DNA of 64,000 bases from Micrococcales bacterium 72-143 (GTDB lineage: Bacteria > Actinomycetota > Actinomycetes > Actinomycetales > Microbacteriaceae): NCBI GenBank assembly GCA_001898835.1, contig MKVM01000001.1, positions 924,466-988,465 on the forward strand. The letters run 5' to 3'. Of the stretch, positions 8,873-17,975 are shown one piece after another. The first letter of the stretch is position 1; each line of letters opens with the position of its first letter. A program made the translations under genes and the position numbers. The notes beneath the pieces are model-generated. The model was not told where the DNA came from, searched no databases, and saw only the letters and a list, made by a program, of their open reading frames with translations.

Positions 8873-10234
8873 ATGGCAGACGAGCCCCGCGACCCGTTCC
8901 CCGGATCGGGCGAGGACCCCGGCGAGGAGTTCCGCGACATGCTTCGCGACTTCCTCGCGGGCAACTCGGACCTCGACCCGGCGCAGCTCGCGAGCGCCGC
9001 CGGCCTGCCGAACGACCCGGAGCTCGTGCAGCGGCTCATCGGGCAGTTGCAGGCCGCCCTGCAGAACTCCGGCGACGGCATCAACTGGTCGCTCGCGAAG
9101 GAGCAGGCCACCGCCCTCGCCGCACGTTCGGCCGTCGCGTCGACGCCTGCCGAGGTGTCGGCCCTCGAGCAGGCCCTCCACGTGGCCGCGCTGTGGCTCG
9201 ACGAGGCGACCGACATCGCCGCCCTGACGGCCGCACCTACCCTGCTCACCCGTGCCGGGTGGGCGGAGGCGACGATGCCGGTGTGGACGCAGCTCGCCGA
9301 GCCCGTCGCGAACTCCATCGCATCCGCCCTCACCGAGGTGCTCGAGGAGCAGGCGCCGGAGGAGCTCACGAGCATGCTGGGCGACGCCGGGCGGCTCATG
9401 CGCAACGTCGGCGGCACGCTCTTCGCGATGCAGCTCGGCCAGGTGGTGGGGCAGCTCGCCCAGGAGGTCGTGTCGGGCGGCGACGTCGGCATCCCGCTGC
9501 TCGACGGGGAGCAGCGCCAGGCGGCGCTCGTGCCGCAGAACGTCGAGGGCTTCGCGAACGGTCTCGAGATCCCCGTGGAGGAGGTGCGCCTCTACCTCGC
9601 CGTGCGCGAGCTGGCGCACGCGCGGCTGTTCCGGCACGCGAAGTGGCTGCGGCTGCACCTGCTCACGCAGATCACGGACTACGCGCGCGGCATCCGCATC
9701 GACACGGGCCCGCTCGAGGAGCTCGCGGCCGAGTTCGACCCGCAGAACCCCGAGTCGCTGCGCGAGGCGATGACGAGCGGCAAGCTCATCCCGCCGAAGA
9801 CCGACGAGCAGCTCGCGGCCCTGCGCCGGCTCGAGACGATGCTCGCGCTCGTCGAGGGCTGGGTCGACGTCGTGACCGCGCAGGCGACCGCCCGGCTGCC
9901 GAAGTCGGATGCGATCGCCGAGTCGGTCAAGCGCCGTCGCGCCGCCGGGGGGCCGGCGGAGTCGGCCTTCGCGACCCTCGTGGGGTTGGAGCTGCGCCCC
10001 CGGCGCCTGCGCGAGGCCGCCGCCATGTGGCAGGCGGTGACGGATGCTGTCGGAGCCGAGGCGCGTGACGGCCTCTGGGCGCACCCCGACATCGTTCCGA
10101 GCGAGGCGGATGTCGACGATCCGACGCTGCTCATCGCGCGTCTGACGGGCGGCGAGCCCGAGCAGGACGACGTCGACCGCGCCCTGCAGGATCTGCTCGA
10201 CGACTCGACGGGCGAGCGTCCACACGAGGACTGA
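8873..10234 (+). CDS. zinc-dependent metalloprotease, DUF2342 family
   Basis: 453 residues. The core segment RELAHARLFRHAKW is the family's helix with an E-x-x-H pair proposed to bind zinc. N-terminal residues are acidic (MADEPRDPFPGSGED). The family is annotated as zinc-dependent metalloprotease or F420-associated hydrolase; its substrate is unknown. The frame runs open far upstream antisense to the UPF0182 gene, but homologues start at this ATG. It is divergent from the Lon-like gene with a 96-bp promoter region, matching the Rv3195/Rv3194c pair. Confidence 0.9.
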   Translation: MADEPRDPFPGSGEDPGEEFRDMLRDFLAGNSDLDPAQLASAAGLPNDPELVQRLIGQLQAALQNSGDGINWSLAKEQATALAARSAVASTPAEVSALEQALHVAALWLDEATDIAALTAAPTLLTRAGWAEATMPVWTQLAEPVANSIASALTEVLEEQAPEELTSMLGDAGRLMRNVGGTLFAMQLGQVVGQLAQEVVSGGDVGIPLLDGEQRQAALVPQNVEGFANGLEIPVEEVRLYLAVRELAHARLFRHAKWLRLHLLTQITDYARGIRIDTGPLEELAAEFDPQNPESLREAMTSGKLIPPKTDEQLAALRRLETMLALVEGWVDVVTAQATARLPKSDAIAESVKRRRAAGGPAESAFATLVGLELRPRRLREAAAMWQAVTDAVGAEARDGLWAHPDIVPSEADVDDPTLLIARLTGGEPEQDDVDRALQDLLDDSTGERPHED

Positions 10235-10243
10235 CCCCACGGG

Positions 10244-10306
10244 CGCTGAGCGGTCGGTTCTCGGCCCCATCTCACCCTTTCGAGGCCAGAAACCGACCGG
10301 TCAGCG
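10244..10306. terminator. bidirectional stem-loop between convergent genes
   Basis: Two 23-bp arms (10244-10266 and 10284-10306) start with CGCTGA and share CGGTCGGTT, with a few mismatches and a 17-nt loop. The structure fills the gap between the DUF2342 stop and the M23 peptidase stop, where both transcripts need to end. There is no strong T-run. Confidence 0.6.
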
Positions 10307-10315
10307 GAGGCAGGC

Positions 10316-11035
10316 TCAGCCCGTGAAGGCCTCGGTGACGTGCTTGCGCATCCACGGCAGCGGGTCGATGAAGTTGTAGTCGCCCACCATGATCGCGAGA
10401 TGCAGGTGCGTGCCGGAGGTCTGGCCCGTGTTGCCGACCTTGCCGATGACGTCGCCGCGGCTGACCGTCGCGCCGACCGGGACGGCCGAGCCCGAGACGA
10501 GGTGGCCGTAGACGCTGTAGACGGTCTGCCCGTCGACCTGGTGCTGGATGACGACGAAGGTGCCGAGCCCCGAGATCGCCCGCGAGACGACGACGCCGCC
10601 GGCGATCGCGTGCACAGGCGTGCCGTAGCCGGGTGTGTAGTCGATGCCGTGGTGGTAGCTCGAGCAGCCCGCGCACGGCGCCGCCCGGTTGCCGAAGTAG
10701 CTCGAGATGGGCGTACCCGGGTCGAGCGGCCACTGGATCGGCGTGTAGTAGCTGAGGGTGAAGTCGTCGCGTTCGGTCGCGACGGGCACCTTGGCGGCCG
10801 ACTCGGCGAGGGTCGCATCCGTCAGCACGAGCTGCTGCCCCTCGACGACGGGCTCCGTCTCGTGGGCGACCGTGGTGGCGGAGGCCGGCAGGTCGTGGAT
10901 CACCACGAGCGCCATGCTGAGCAGCACCGTGCCGACGGCGAGGCGCCGGCGGCTCATGCCGCGGAAGATGCCGAGCGGGAGATGGGCGTGCGGGTCGGAG
11001 GGGCGCGCGGACGCGGTGGGAAGCGGATGGGGCAC
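10316..11035 (-). CDS. M23 family metallopeptidase (LytM-type), exported
   Basis: 239 residues. A hydrophobic export segment lies at about 30-53, and the M23 endopeptidase domain at about 105-230. The zinc and catalytic residues are present: H128 and D132 (HHGID), H178 (YGHL) and H210-x-H212 (THLHL). It should cleave peptidoglycan cross-bridges outside the membrane. The GTG at 11035 is used; an inner ATG (MSRRR, 10957) would leave a shorter, more typical signal peptide. It has a 321-bp upstream region and is probably transcribed alone. Confidence 0.9.
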   Translation of the reverse strand: MPHPLPTASARPSDPHAHLPLGIFRGMSRRRLAVGTVLLSMALVVIHDLPASATTVAHETEPVVEGQQLVLTDATLAESAAKVPVATERDDFTLSYYTPIQWPLDPGTPISSYFGNRAAPCAGCSSYHHGIDYTPGYGTPVHAIAGGVVVSRAISGLGTFVVIQHQVDGQTVYSVYGHLVSGSAVPVGATVSRGDVIGKVGNTGQTSGTHLHLAIMVGDYNFIDPLPWMRKHVTEAFTG

Positions 11036-11356
11036 GGGGTCGGGTCTCTCGGGTTCTGTCCCGCGGAGGCGGGAGAGCGCTGCAGCGCGCCGTCGGATCG
11101 GTCGGGCCTTCGTGTCGGGCGGATGGAACGGCGGGAGTGGTCACGCCGGGCGCCCGGGCCGTCGTCCACGTTGGTCCATCTACCTGGCAGAACCCTGGCA
11201 TCCGCCTCCGCATCCCGTGGGAGCGGTTTCGCGCGCGAACGCTCGGGTAACACACGGTCAACTCCCCGCCTTCTCCCTTGCCGCGGGTGAGGTCGCGGAC
11301 GTTCAATAGGAGATGTCCCCCGAACGAGGGCGTGGTCGAGGAAGGGGCGCGGAAAC
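11036..11356. other. 321-bp intergenic region between divergent genes
   Basis: No gene is seen. It should hold promoters for the M23 peptidase and the 73-residue protein. Near the peptidase start are two hairpins, TCCCGC/GCGGGA at 11059-11074 and the palindrome GCGCTGCAGCGC at 11077-11088, which would sit in the peptidase leader RNA. I looked for the c-di-AMP riboswitch often found before such peptidases and could not find its conserved blocks. Confidence 0.5.
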
Positions 11357-11578
11357 ATGCATCTCACGGTCGAATCGCACGCGACCATCACCGAACTGGA
11401 CGTCGAGCGGGTGCTCGACGACGTGCACCGGGTGCGCGGTCGGGACGGGGTTCTCGGCTACGTGCTCGAAACGGGTTCGGTGTTCGTGACGCTGCGCGGC
11501 GACATCTTCAACACCTCCGTCGAGATCGGGCAGTCGTACGACCTCGACACGGCGGTGCGCCTCCTCACGGAGCGCTGA
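11357..11578 (+). CDS. small conserved-looking hypothetical protein (73 aa)
   Basis: Not recognised. A soluble 73-residue protein with alternating strand and helix character: HLTVESHATITELDVERVLD, then a turn, and YVLETGSVFVTLRGDIFNTS, with an ATG start behind purine-rich sequence. Codon use fits the neighbours. It ends 24 bp before the acyltransferase start on the same strand, so the two may be cotranscribed. No membrane segment, cysteine or catalytic motif is present. Confidence 0.65.
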   Translation: MHLTVESHATITELDVERVLDDVHRVRGRDGVLGYVLETGSVFVTLRGDIFNTSVEIGQSYDLDTAVRLLTER

Positions 11579-11602
11579 CCCCGGAGGCGCCCTCGCTACA
11601 GT

Positions 11603-13018
11603 GTGCTCGTGACGACGACGCGCACGGCCCGCGAGGGCGTCGACCTCAGCGGCCGCGACCTCACGCTCGATCTGGCACGCGTCTTCTGCGTGCTGCTCGT
11701 GGTGGTCGTGCATCTGCTGTTCGTCGGGGTCGGACCGGACGGCCACGGCGGCATCGCGGTCAGCCGGCCCCTCGAAGAGCAGCCGTGGTTCTGGATCGCC
11801 ACCTGGTTCGGGCAGGTCATGCCGCTGTTCTTCGTGGTGGGCGGCTTCGCGACGGCGACCGCGCTGCGCAGCGCGCGCCGCCGCGCCCGGGAGGCGGGCG
11901 GTCCGCGCGACGTCGCCGACCGGTCGTTCGTGCACGGACGGATGCTGCGCCTCGCCCGCCCGGCGCTGCCGCTCCTGCTCGTCCTCGCGGTCGCTCTCGG
12001 CGCCGCGACGCTCCTCGGCGTCGACGCGGGGCTCCTCCACGCGGTCGCGACGGGTGTCGGCAGCCCGCTGTGGTTCCTCGGCGCCTACCTCATCTGCCAG
12101 CTCGCGGCGCCCATGCTGCTCGACCGCCACGAGCGCGCGCCGCGGGCGACCCTCGGCGTCCTGCTGGCCGCCGTCGTCGCGGTCGACGTGGCGCAGTTCA
12201 CGATCCCCGGCATCCCCGTCGACCCCGCGGGCATGAGCGTGCTCGGCTACCTCAACCTGCTGTTCGTGTGGCCGCTCGTGCAGCAGCTCGGGTTCTGGTA
12301 CGCCGACGGCTGGTTCGCACGGCGCGCGGGGTGGCAGCTGGCCCTCCTCGCCCTCGCCTGCTGGGCGAGCCTCGTGCCGCTCACCGTCTGGGGGCCGTAC
12401 TCCGACGACATGCTCACCAACCTCAACCCCCCGACGGTGCCGCTCGTCGCGCTCGGCCTCGGCCAGGCGGCTCTGCTCCAACTGCTGAAGCGGCCGCTCA
12501 CGGCGCTCATGCGAACGCGCGCGATGCGCGGGATCGTCTTCGTGATCGGGTCACGACTCATGACCGTGTACCTGTGGCACCTGCCGCTCATCCTCGCGCT
12601 CGCGGGGCTCGGGCTGCTGCTGCCGGGGATCGCGCCCGCCGCGGGGACCGGGGCGTGGTGGGCGACTCGGCCGCTCGTCTACCTGCTCGTGCTGGGGCTG
12701 ATCTTCGTGCTGTCGTTCGGGCTCGGGCGCTTCGAGCGGCCGCTCGCCGTGGCCCGGCCCGCCGGGCTCGGCATCCTCGCGGTCGCGGGGGTCGCGACGA
12801 TCGTGCCGACCGTCGCCATCACGATCGCGGGGCTCGACCTGCCGTTCGCGGTCGTCGCGGCCGCGGGATACGGGCTCGCGGTGGCGCTGCTCGTCGCGGG
12901 TCAGAACCCGAGGTCGAACTCGGCACCACCGAAGTCCGTGGAGCCGAGGTCGGCCCCCGCGCCGGATGCGGCGGTCGCGTCACCGGTGTCACCGGCGTCG
13001 GACGCGGCCTCCTCGTAG
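11603..13018 (+). CDS. acyltransferase 3 family membrane protein
   Basis: Up to 471 residues. It opens with RDLTLDLARVFCVLLVVVVH, the first membrane helix and conserved motif of acyltransferase-3 enzymes, and has about ten transmembrane segments. The family moves acyl groups onto envelope sugars or lipids; the substrate is unknown. GTG at 11603 or 11609. The membrane part ends near 12895, and the last 39 residues (Pro/Ser/Ala-rich) are read through the 3' part of the convergent gene, a 118-bp overlap. This suggests loss of an earlier stop. Confidence 0.85.
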   Translation: MLVTTTRTAREGVDLSGRDLTLDLARVFCVLLVVVVHLLFVGVGPDGHGGIAVSRPLEEQPWFWIATWFGQVMPLFFVVGGFATATALRSARRRAREAGGPRDVADRSFVHGRMLRLARPALPLLLVLAVALGAATLLGVDAGLLHAVATGVGSPLWFLGAYLICQLAAPMLLDRHERAPRATLGVLLAAVVAVDVAQFTIPGIPVDPAGMSVLGYLNLLFVWPLVQQLGFWYADGWFARRAGWQLALLALACWASLVPLTVWGPYSDDMLTNLNPPTVPLVALGLGQAALLQLLKRPLTALMRTRAMRGIVFVIGSRLMTVYLWHLPLILALAGLGLLLPGIAPAAGTGAWWATRPLVYLLVLGLIFVLSFGLGRFERPLAVARPAGLGILAVAGVATIVPTVAITIAGLDLPFAVVAAAGYGLAVALLVAGQNPRSNSAPPKSVEPRSAPAPDAAVASPVSPASDAASS

Positions 13019-13476
13019 CCGGCATCCCACGGGAGGAAGGCGCTCACGAGCGCGGAGCCGATCACGTAGCCCGCGACGGTGCCGAGCAGCGAGCTCGCGA
13101 GCATGGAGCCGAAGCCGGGTGCGCCGGGCGTGATACCCGCCGAACTGCCCGAGAGCGAGCGTTCGAGCGAGCCGGGCCGGCGCAGCTCGGCGCGCGTCGC
13201 GGCGCGCGCGAGGGTTGCGGGCTCGCTCGACAGGGGGCGCTCACCGGTTCCCGCGCCCCGGCTCAGCTCCTCGTAGATGAGGGCGCGCTGGCCGTCGGTG
13301 AGTCGCGCGAAAGCCTCCGCGTGCACCTGCTCGATCGTCTCGGGCGGGGCGGTGCGGATGAGGTAGCGGTAGCGCTCGATCGCCCGGTCGTCGTCGGTGC
13401 GGGCGGCGGGCGCCACGGGCTGAGCCGTGCGCGCCTGCGGTTCCTCGCTGCCGAACAGCCGATCCAGGAATCCCAT
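12901..13476 (-). CDS. hypothetical membrane protein, MGFLDRLFG N-terminus
   Basis: 191 residues. A short amphipathic start (MGFLDRLFGSEE) is followed by a helical domain at about 30-75 with RYRYLIRTAPPETIEQVHAEAF. A glycine-rich membrane segment lies at about 120-150 and an acidic, Gly/Ala-rich tail closes the protein. Similar proteins in Microbacteriaceae are sometimes labelled cation-transporting ATPase, which nothing here supports. It is convergent with and overlaps the acyltransferase gene by 118 bp. The function is unknown. Confidence 0.75.
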   Translation of the reverse strand: MGFLDRLFGSEEPQARTAQPVAPAARTDDDRAIERYRYLIRTAPPETIEQVHAEAFARLTDGQRALIYEELSRGAGTGERPLSSEPATLARAATRAELRRPGSLERSLSGSSAGITPGAPGFGSMLASSLLGTVAGYVIGSALVSAFLPWDAGYEEAASDAGDTGDATAASGAGADLGSTDFGGAEFDLGF

Positions 13477-13542
13477 GAAAGCCTCCGTCGCCCACCGTAC
13501 GAAGCCGGCCTGGGCGAGGGCTGGGACGCGCCTGGCAGCGCC

Positions 13543-15039
13543 CTAGACGGACGGCAGGAGGATGCCGTCGAGCACGAGCTCGCGCACCTCGGCGAGGATG
13601 GCGGGGCGCATCGCCGCCGCGTCGACGTCGAGCAGTTGGGCCACCGCGTCGACGATGACGCCGAGCGGCAGCTCGCCGTCGCACGCCCCGACGACCGCGG
13701 CGAGCGCCGCATCCGCCCGCAGCTCCCGGCGGAGACCGCCGCCCTGACGGAGCGTGATGACCGTGGGGTCGGCCTCCCCCGGCCAGTGGCTGCGCTCCTC
13801 CGTGACGTCGCCCGCGACGCGGAACGCCGTCGCGCGGAGCGACGCGTCGTCGAGCGGCGCGACCCGGTCCCGCGCCGCGAGCACCGCCGAGAGGTGGGCG
13901 CCGATCCCCGCGACCCCGTCGAGCGGCGCGCTCGCCCGCTCCGCCCGGCGGAACGGCGGGGTGCCATCCGGCCGGCGCAGCACGAGGTAGCCGAAGCCGA
14001 CCTCCGCCACCTGGCGCCGCGCGAAGTCGTCGAGCCAGGCCGCGCAGAGCCGCTCGAACTCGGGGGTACCCGCGCGCGTGCCCCCGTCACGGATCCAGGT
14101 CTCGGCGTAGCGGGCGGGGTCGAGCAGGTCGCGCTCGACCACCCAGACGTCGAGGCCGGCGTCCGTCGCCCAGTCGGCGGCGCGCTCGAGGCCGTCGGCG
14201 TTCCAGCGGTACTCCCAGTTGCCGAGCAGCTGGGCGGTCCCGCCCGGGTTCAGGTGCTCGGCCGCGCCCGCGACGACGGACGCGACGAGCGCATCGCCCT
14301 CGAGTCCGCCGTCGCGGTACTCGTACTCGGGAACCGCCGGGTCGCGGGGCGTGATGACGAACGGCGGATTCGAGACGATGCGGTCGAAGCGCTCCCCCGC
14401 AACCGGCTCGTAGAGGCTGCCCAGCCGGAACTCGATGCCCTCCACCCCGTTGAGGGCGGCGTTGAGCCGCGCGAACCCGAGGGCCCGCGCCGAGATGTCG
14501 GTGGCGACGACACGACGCGCGAAGCGGCGTGCGTGCAGCGCCTGGATGCCGCATCCGGTGCCGAGGTCGAGCACCGTCTCGACGTCGTCCGGGAACTGCA
14601 GCGCCGCGAGCGTCGTCGACGCGCCGCCGACGCCGAGCACGTGGTCGACGCGGAGCGGTGCGCCGGTGGCGAGCTCGCCGAGGTCGGATGCGATCCACCA
14701 CTCCCCCGCGCCGTGCGGGTCGACGAAGGAGTACGGGCGCAGGTCCACGAGCGGGCGGACGCGCCCGCCCTCGGCCGCGAGGAGCCCGAGCCCCACCGCG
14801 CCCGCGACGCCGAGGCGCGGCAGCGCGGCCTCGACGGCTGCGGCATCCGCGTGCTCCCCCAGCACGAAGAGCCGGGCGAGCACCGCCGCGGGGTCGCCGG
14901 ATGCCGCCAGCGCCCGCGACGCCGGCACGCGGTTGCCGCGCTGCAGCGCCGCCGCAGCGGCCGCGCCCCACAGTCCGTCGAGCCGGTCGACGCGGTAGCG
15001 GGCGGCGTCGAGGTCGGCCCTGAGGGCGGGGATGCTCAT
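13543..15039 (-). CDS. SAM-dependent methyltransferase with DUF7059-type N-domain
   Basis: 498 residues. The N-terminal 110 residues form the helical domain seen in actinobacterial members. The Rossmann methyltransferase domain carries the SAM-binding motif VLDLGTGCGIQ (about 156-166) and the catalytic loop NPPF at 224-227, typical of amino-methyltransferases of the HemK/RsmC type. A C-terminal extension of about 180 residues follows. The target (rRNA, protein or small molecule) is not evident. It is downstream of no close partner; the MFS pseudogene ends 21 bp upstream on the same strand. Confidence 0.87.
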   Translation of the reverse strand: MSIPALRADLDAARYRVDRLDGLWGAAAAAALQRGNRVPASRALAASGDPAAVLARLFVLGEHADAAAVEAALPRLGVAGAVGLGLLAAEGGRVRPLVDLRPYSFVDPHGAGEWWIASDLGELATGAPLRVDHVLGVGGASTTLAALQFPDDVETVLDLGTGCGIQALHARRFARRVVATDISARALGFARLNAALNGVEGIEFRLGSLYEPVAGERFDRIVSNPPFVITPRDPAVPEYEYRDGGLEGDALVASVVAGAAEHLNPGGTAQLLGNWEYRWNADGLERAADWATDAGLDVWVVERDLLDPARYAETWIRDGGTRAGTPEFERLCAAWLDDFARRQVAEVGFGYLVLRRPDGTPPFRRAERASAPLDGVAGIGAHLSAVLAARDRVAPLDDASLRATAFRVAGDVTEERSHWPGEADPTVITLRQGGGLRRELRADAALAAVVGACDGELPLGVIVDAVAQLLDVDAAAMRPAILAEVRELVLDGILLPSV

Positions 15040-15060
15040 GGGTTCATTGTGCCGGTGCTC

Positions 15061-16365
15061 TCACCGCGCGACGTCGAGCGGGTGCGCCAGCCCGTCGCGC
15101 GGCATCCGGGCGGCGAGCACCGCGATGACGGCGAGCACGGGTGGGACGACGGCCGCCACCACGAACACCGGGCCATAGCCGATCGCGGTGCCGAGGGGGC
15201 CGGCGACCGCCGTCGAGACGGGCATGAGCGCGAGCGACACGAAGAAGTCGAGGCTCGAGACGCGGCCGAGCATCGCGGGCGGCACGCGCCGCTGCAGCAG
15301 CGTCCCCCAGATGACACTCGCCCCCGAGAAGACGAGCCCGACCGCGAACGCCGCGAAGATCATGACCCACAGGCGGTCGGTGACGGCGACGAGCAGAAGG
15401 GGAAGGCAGCCGAAGCCCCAGGCGAGCGTCATGGTGGTCAGGTAGCGGCGCGGCAGCCGCCAGGAGGCGACCGCGATGGCCGCGATCGCCCCGCCCGCGC
15501 CGAAGGCGACGAGCACGAGCGCGTAGCTGCCGGCATCCCCGCCGGTCTGCTCGGTGACCGCGAAGGGCAGCAGCACCTCGAAGGGCCCCATGATGAGCAG
15601 CACGAGCAGGCACGAGAACAGCAGCGTCGCGAACAGCCACGGGGTGCGCACGAGGTAGGCGAAGCCGTCGCGCACGTCGACGAGCAGCTCCACCGCGGGG
15701 TGCCGCTCGGTCGGCACCTCGCGGCGCACGGCCGTGCGGCGCAGCACGGTGAGCAGCGCGATCGCGCCGAGCTGCGTCACGGCGATGATGGCGAAGGCCG
15801 CCGCCGGCGACCAGAGCGCGATGAGCGCCGCCGCGACGGCGGGCCCGCCGGCCTGCAGCACCGCGGGGCGCAGCATCCCCTCGAATCCGTTGGCGGCGAG
15901 CAGCTGCTCCTCCGGCAGGATCGAGGGCAGCATCGCCGAGTACGCCGGCATGAAGAAGCCGTCGGCGACGCCGAGCACGAAGCCGACGACGGCGAGATGC
16001 CACACCTAGAGCCCGCCCGAGAAGGCGAGCACCGCGACGGTGGCGACGAGCACACCCTTGACGATCTCGACGGCGACCAGCACGAGCTTCTGGGGCACGC
16101 GGTCGGCGACGGCCCCGCCGACGAGCACCGCGAGCAGGAGCCCGACCGCGTTCGCGGTCGCCACGAACGACACCTCGAGCGGGCCCCCGCCGTGGGCGCG
16201 GATCTGGAAGACGACCGCGATGAGCCAGACGCCGGCGCCGAACAGCGACAGCGTCAGCGCGATCGCGAGCAGCCGGTACTGGCCGACACGGAACGGCCGG
16301 AGTGCGCGCGGCAGGCGATCGCGTGGCGCCCGGTCGTCGAGGGGCGGATGCTGTGGTGCGGTCAC
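15061..16365 (-). pseudogene. MFS transporter (EntS-like) interrupted by an in-frame TAG
   Basis: The two halves are in the same frame, separated only by TAG at 16006-16008: ...VLAFSGGL, stop, then VWHLAVVGFVLG. The 119 codons before it hold the first membrane helices (LLAIALTLSLFGAGVWLI, and the motif ADRVPQKLV). The 315 codons after it hold the rest of a normal drug/siderophore exporter. One base change (for example CAG to TAG) would restore it. The start overlaps the VOC stop as GTGA (GTG at 16363-16365), so the pair is translationally coupled. It may be a true nonsense allele, a readthrough or a base-call error. Confidence 0.85.
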
Positions 16366-16742
16366 TCTCCGATGATGGCGAAGATGTTGCCCGCGGGGTC
16401 GGTGAACCACGCGATGTCGGGTCCGCGGTCCGCCGCGCGCCCCCGCATGACGCCGCGCTCGTCCTGCGGCATGCCCGGGTAGCGCTCGAGGGCGACGCCC
16501 GCGGCCTCCAGCTCGTCGACCGCCGCGTCGATGTCGGGCACGACGAGGTTGAGCACCGTGAAGGTCGCGGGCACGTGATCGGCCTTGGGATAGACGAACA
16601 CCCGGGTGCCGCCTGCTCGCAGCTCGATGCCGCCCATCTCGTTGCGTCGCGCGTCGAATCCGAGGGTGTCGCGGTAGAACGCGAGCGCCGAGTCGATATC
16701 GTCCACGGAGAAGCCGCTGAAACCGTCGACCGTCGTGAGCAT
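16362..16742 (-). CDS. VOC family (glyoxalase/bleomycin-resistance fold) protein
   Basis: 126 residues of two beta-alpha-beta-beta-beta units. The N-unit GFSGFSVDDIDSALAFYRDT and the C-unit ending WFTDPAGNIFAIIGE are classic for the fold. The family includes drug-binding proteins, dioxygenases and lyases; the ligand is not readable. ATG at 16742 is chosen because GGAGGTG stands 6 nt upstream. It is coupled to the MFS gene and divergent from a TetR regulator, with a shared operator-like site between, which suggests a resistance or detoxification unit. Confidence 0.85.
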   Translation of the reverse strand: MLTTVDGFSGFSVDDIDSALAFYRDTLGFDARRNEMGGIELRAGGTRVFVYPKADHVPATFTVLNLVVPDIDAAVDELEAAGVALERYPGMPQDERGVMRGRAADRGPDIAWFTDPAGNIFAIIGE

Positions 16743-16757
16743 GTCGCCACCTCCATC

Positions 16758-16776
16758 ATGTGTACACTGTCCACAA
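16758..16776. promoter_or_regulatory. TetR-type operator between VOC and TetR genes
   Basis: The 19-mer ATGTGTACACTGTCCACAA is an imperfect inverted repeat (ATGTGTAC / GTCCACAA). It lies in the 83-bp gap between the divergent starts at 16742 and 16826. A near-identical site is present at 28935-28953. Spacing and form suit a TetR-family dimer; binding is inferred. Confidence 0.6.
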
Positions 16777-16825
16777 TCGCACGTCGACGGCAATTCCACC
16801 AGCCCGAGGAGGCACCGGAAGCGTC

Positions 16826-17449
16826 ATGAGCACCGCGCGCGCCACCTATCGTCACGGCGACCTCCGACGCTCCCTCATCGAGGCGGGCGTCGCGCTCGCG
16901 CGGGAGGGCGGACCGGACGCGGTGGTGTTGCGCGAGGCGACCCGCCGCGCGGGTGTCTCCCCCAACGCCGCCTACCGCCACTTCGCCGACCGCGCCGAGC
17001 TCGTCGAGGCGGTGAGCGACGCCGCGCAGGGCGCGGCGGCCGCCGCGATCGAGGCGGAGCTCGCGGACGTGCCCGCGGCGTCCGACGTGCCGAGCGCCCA
17101 GGAGCGCCTGCGCGCCGTCGGGATCGGATACCTGCGCTTCGCGCGGGACGAGCCGGGCCTGTTCCGCGTCGCCTTCGGCGTGCCCGGCAACCTCGACCGC
17201 GCCTTCGAGGCCGAGAAGGCCGGGCCGGGAGGGTCGAGCCCCTTCGCGCTGCTCGCCGGGACGCTCGACGACCTCGTGCGGTTCGGCGCCCTCCCCGCCG
17301 AGCGTCGCCCGGCGGCCGAGCTGCTCGCCTGGTCGGCCGTGCACGGGCTCGCGATGCTCGTGCTCGAGGGGCCGCTCCACGAGCTCGGCGAGGAGATCCG
17401 CGTCATGGCCGGGCGCCGCGTCGTGGAGATGGTGGTCCGCGGGATCTGA
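16826..17449 (+). CDS. TetR/AcrR family transcriptional regulator
   Basis: 207 residues. The N-terminal TetR DNA-binding domain is clear: HGDLRRSLIEAGVALAREGG, then VVLREATRRAGVSPNAAYRH with FADRAELV. The C-terminal domain is of the WHG type (RLRAVGIGYLRFARDEPGLFRVAF), which senses small ligands. ATG at 16826 fits the family's start, with GAGGAGG 13 nt upstream; an ATG at 16760 overlaps the operator and is unlikely. It is probably the repressor of the divergent VOC-MFS unit and of itself. Confidence 0.9.
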   Translation: MSTARATYRHGDLRRSLIEAGVALAREGGPDAVVLREATRRAGVSPNAAYRHFADRAELVEAVSDAAQGAAAAAIEAELADVPAASDVPSAQERLRAVGIGYLRFARDEPGLFRVAFGVPGNLDRAFEAEKAGPGGSSPFALLAGTLDDLVRFGALPAERRPAAELLAWSAVHGLAMLVLEGPLHELGEEIRVMAGRRVVEMVVRGI

Positions 17450-17485
17450 GCGCCACATCCGTCCGCCGGGTTAGCCTGGCGGGAC

Positions 17486-17971
17486 ATGCGTGCCCTGACA
17501 GCCGAGCAGATCCGCGACTCCTTCGTGAACGCGGGCTCGATCGACCGCGAACGGATCCCGTTGCCCGGACTGCACGAGGTGCTCTGGGACGACCGCGAGT
17601 TCCTCGGCTGGCGCGACGGCTCGACCGCCCACCGCGGCTACCTCGTCTTCTGGCGCGACGAACGCCCCGTCGGCATCGTGCTGCGCGCCGCCGAAACCCG
17701 CCTCGCGGGCGGCTCGGCGATGTGCTCCCTCTGCCAGATCGCGCAGCCCGCCGGCCAGGTGCGGCTCTTCTCCGCGCTGCGCGCCGGGGATGCCGGGCAC
17801 GCGGGCGACAGCGTCGGCACCTACATCTGCTCGGACCTCGGATGCTCGCTGCTCATCCGGATCGCCCCGCACGGCAGCCCGTGGGACCCGAACCCCGAGA
17901 CGGTGGTCGCGGATCGCGGCGCGGGCCTGCTGCGGCGCCTGGACGCCTTCGCCTCGCGCGTGCTCGCCTGA
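17486..17971 (+). CDS. FBP domain (FusB-like zinc finger) protein
   Basis: 161 residues. The C-terminal half has a treble-clef zinc-binding pattern, CSLC near residue 78 and YICSDLGCS near residue 112, with the RG(Y)LVFWRDERPVGIVLR block before it. This is the FBP domain of actinobacterial homologues of EF-G-binding proteins of the FusB type, which help release stalled EF-G from the ribosome. The role here is inferred from the family. It is 36 bp downstream of the TetR gene and convergent with the small membrane gene. Confidence 0.85.
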   Translation: MRALTAEQIRDSFVNAGSIDRERIPLPGLHEVLWDDREFLGWRDGSTAHRGYLVFWRDERPVGIVLRAAETRLAGGSAMCSLCQIAQPAGQVRLFSALRAGDAGHAGDSVGTYICSDLGCSLLIRIAPHGSPWDPNPETVVADRGAGLLRRLDAFASRVLA

Positions 17972-17975
17972 GTCG

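Noticed and set aside
11036-11356. c-di-AMP riboswitch before the M23 peptidase.
   Set aside because: The conserved blocks of that riboswitch are not present; only simple hairpins are seen.
11278-16482. Plus-strand frame of about 1734 codons.
   Set aside because: Composition is Arg/Ala/Gly/Pro-rich without domains, and it crosses known genes on both strands; a GC-driven shadow.
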